Assembly: GCA_003505715.1 (NCBI GenBank)
Contig: DNXU01000448.1
Coordinates: 48,520 to 65,457, forward strand
Direction: 5' to 3'
Origin: Cyanobacteria bacterium UBA8803
Lineage (GTDB): Bacteria; Cyanobacteriota; Cyanobacteriia; Cyanobacteriales; Coleofasciculaceae
Length of the DNA: 16,938 nt
The number at the start of each line of letters is the position of its first letter. The stretch's first letter is position 1. Positions 16,302 to 16,938 of this stretch are shown in pieces. The translations under genes were made by a program, and so were the position numbers. Under the pieces are notes generated by a model. It searched no databases and was not told the DNA's origin. It saw only the letters and a program-made list of their open reading frames with translations.

Positions 16302-16938
16302 CTAAAGCACGTCCGCAAATGCCGGACGCAGCCGCTGATAGCACCACAGTCCCCCCAAAAACACTCCAACTGATATCACCACAGCCACTCCCCACTCTCC
16401 CCAGTGAGTCACCTCTCCTGCTAAAACCAAATCCCGATAAAATTCTGTAATCCCCGCCAGAGGATTCAACCAAAACACCCAATCCCGAAACTGCTCCGGA
16501 ATCACTGAAGCGGGATAAACTATTGGCGTTAAATAAAACCACAGATTTAAACCCACTGCCAACATCTGGGGAATATCCCGCAAAAATACTGTCAACCCCG
16601 CTACCAAATACCCCAATCCTGCCGTTAATAACAACTGGGGTAACCACACTAGCGGCAGGAGTGCTAACGTCCCGTTCAGCGTCCCCGACGACAGCGCTAC
16701 CAAAACAATCAACGCTGCCAAGCCAAACGCACTCTCAATAAAGGTCGATAAGATTGGTACTAGCGGCAACAACCCTAAAGGAAACACCACCTTCTTGACT
16801 AAATTCGGCTGTCCCACTACCGAACCCCCTGCCTGCGTCAGTCCCCCAGTAAAAGCAATCCAGGGTAACAACCCCGCAAACAACCATAACCCAAAAGCAA
16901 TATTGCTATCGTCAGGCAACCCCTTCAGACTCAGCTTT
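16302..16938 (-). CDS. ABC-2 type polysaccharide export permease (Wzm-like), 5'-truncated by window edge
   Basis: The C-terminal 212 or so residues of an inner-membrane permease. The frame is open to the right edge (KLSLKG precedes the TTG at 16919), so that TTG is an internal Leu codon and roughly 50-80 N-terminal residues are missing. Recognisable ABC-2 exporter text: LWLFAGLLPWIAFTGGL, PNLVKKVVFPLGLLPL, GLTVFLRDIPQ, LWFYLTPIVYPASVIPE, LNPLAGITEFYRD, and a final LRPAFADVL. At least five hydrophobic segments are visible. Such permeases work with a Wzt ATPase, which would lie beyond the edge, to export a lipid-linked polysaccharide or teichoic-acid-like polymer. It is convergent with the plus-strand cluster and visibly more GC-rich than the polymerase gene, so it probably belongs to a separate locus. 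Confidence 0.92.
   Translation of the reverse strand, partial: KLSLKGLPDDSNIAFGLWLFAGLLPWIAFTGGLTQAGGSVVGQPNLVKKVVFPLGLLPLVPILSTFIESAFGLAALIVLVALSSGTLNGTLALLPLVWLPQLLLTAGLGYLVAGLTVFLRDIPQMLAVGLNLWFYLTPIVYPASVIPEQFRDWVFWLNPLAGITEFYRDLVLAGEVTHWGEWGVAVVISVGVFLGGLWCYQRLRPAFADVL

Noticed and set aside
16310..16328. CGTCCG...CGGACG hairpin as a terminator
   Set aside because: The arms encode the conserved RPAFAD end of the permease and no T-run follows on the minus strand, so it is most likely a by-product of coding.
16186..16647. 153-codon minus-strand open frame rich in Gly and Ser
   Set aside because: It overlaps the ABC permease in a different frame of the same strand, and the permease frame has unmistakable exporter motifs.

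Overview
This window is cyanobacterial chromosomal DNA carrying most of a surface-polysaccharide (O-antigen, capsule or exopolysaccharide) biosynthesis cluster. The cyanobacterial call rests on six exact GCGATCGC (HIP1) octamers in about 17 kb, far above the roughly 0.26 expected by chance, and on the style of the genes. I see no rRNA, tRNA, CRISPR array, transposase or phage gene.

Layout: bases 1-16163 hold fifteen plus-strand genes packed head to tail, with four overlaps of the ATGA/GTGA type and a longest gap of 86 bases, so they probably form one transcriptional unit. In order: a WbpE-like DegT-family aminotransferase (cut by the left edge), a Wzx-type flippase, an AsnB-like glutamine amidotransferase, an AT-rich polytopic protein that is the best Wzy polymerase candidate, a GT4 glycosyltransferase, a WbpI/WecB-type UDP-sugar 2-epimerase, a hexapeptide-repeat acyltransferase, two SAM methyltransferases, an extended SDR epimerase/dehydratase, two more GT4 glycosyltransferases (the second WbuB-like), a GNAT acetyltransferase, an ArnB-type aminotransferase, and a small PglC/WcaJ-type phosphoglycosyl transferase. 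After a 138-base convergent gap, a minus-strand ABC-2 polysaccharide exporter permease (Wzm type) runs off the right edge.

How they fit together: the phosphoglycosyl transferase would put the first sugar phosphate on undecaprenyl phosphate. The three GT4 enzymes extend it, the flippase moves the lipid-linked repeat across the inner membrane, and the polytopic protein polymerises it. The first aminotransferase, the WbpI-like epimerase and the AsnB-like protein suggest a diacetamido-uronic acid, possibly carried as an amide. The GNAT plus ArnB-type aminotransferase suggest a second, N-acylated 4-amino-4,6-dideoxy sugar. The methyltransferases and the hexapeptide acyltransferase would decorate the glycan. 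Sugar dehydrogenases, a 4,6-dehydratase and chain-length regulators (Wzz/Wzc) are not in the window and presumably lie outside it.

The most unusual single element is a four-cysteine insertion (CX2CX2CX3C) next to the active-site region of the first aminotransferase. I found no evidence for a wholly new kind of system. The interest lies in the sugar chemistry this gene set implies.
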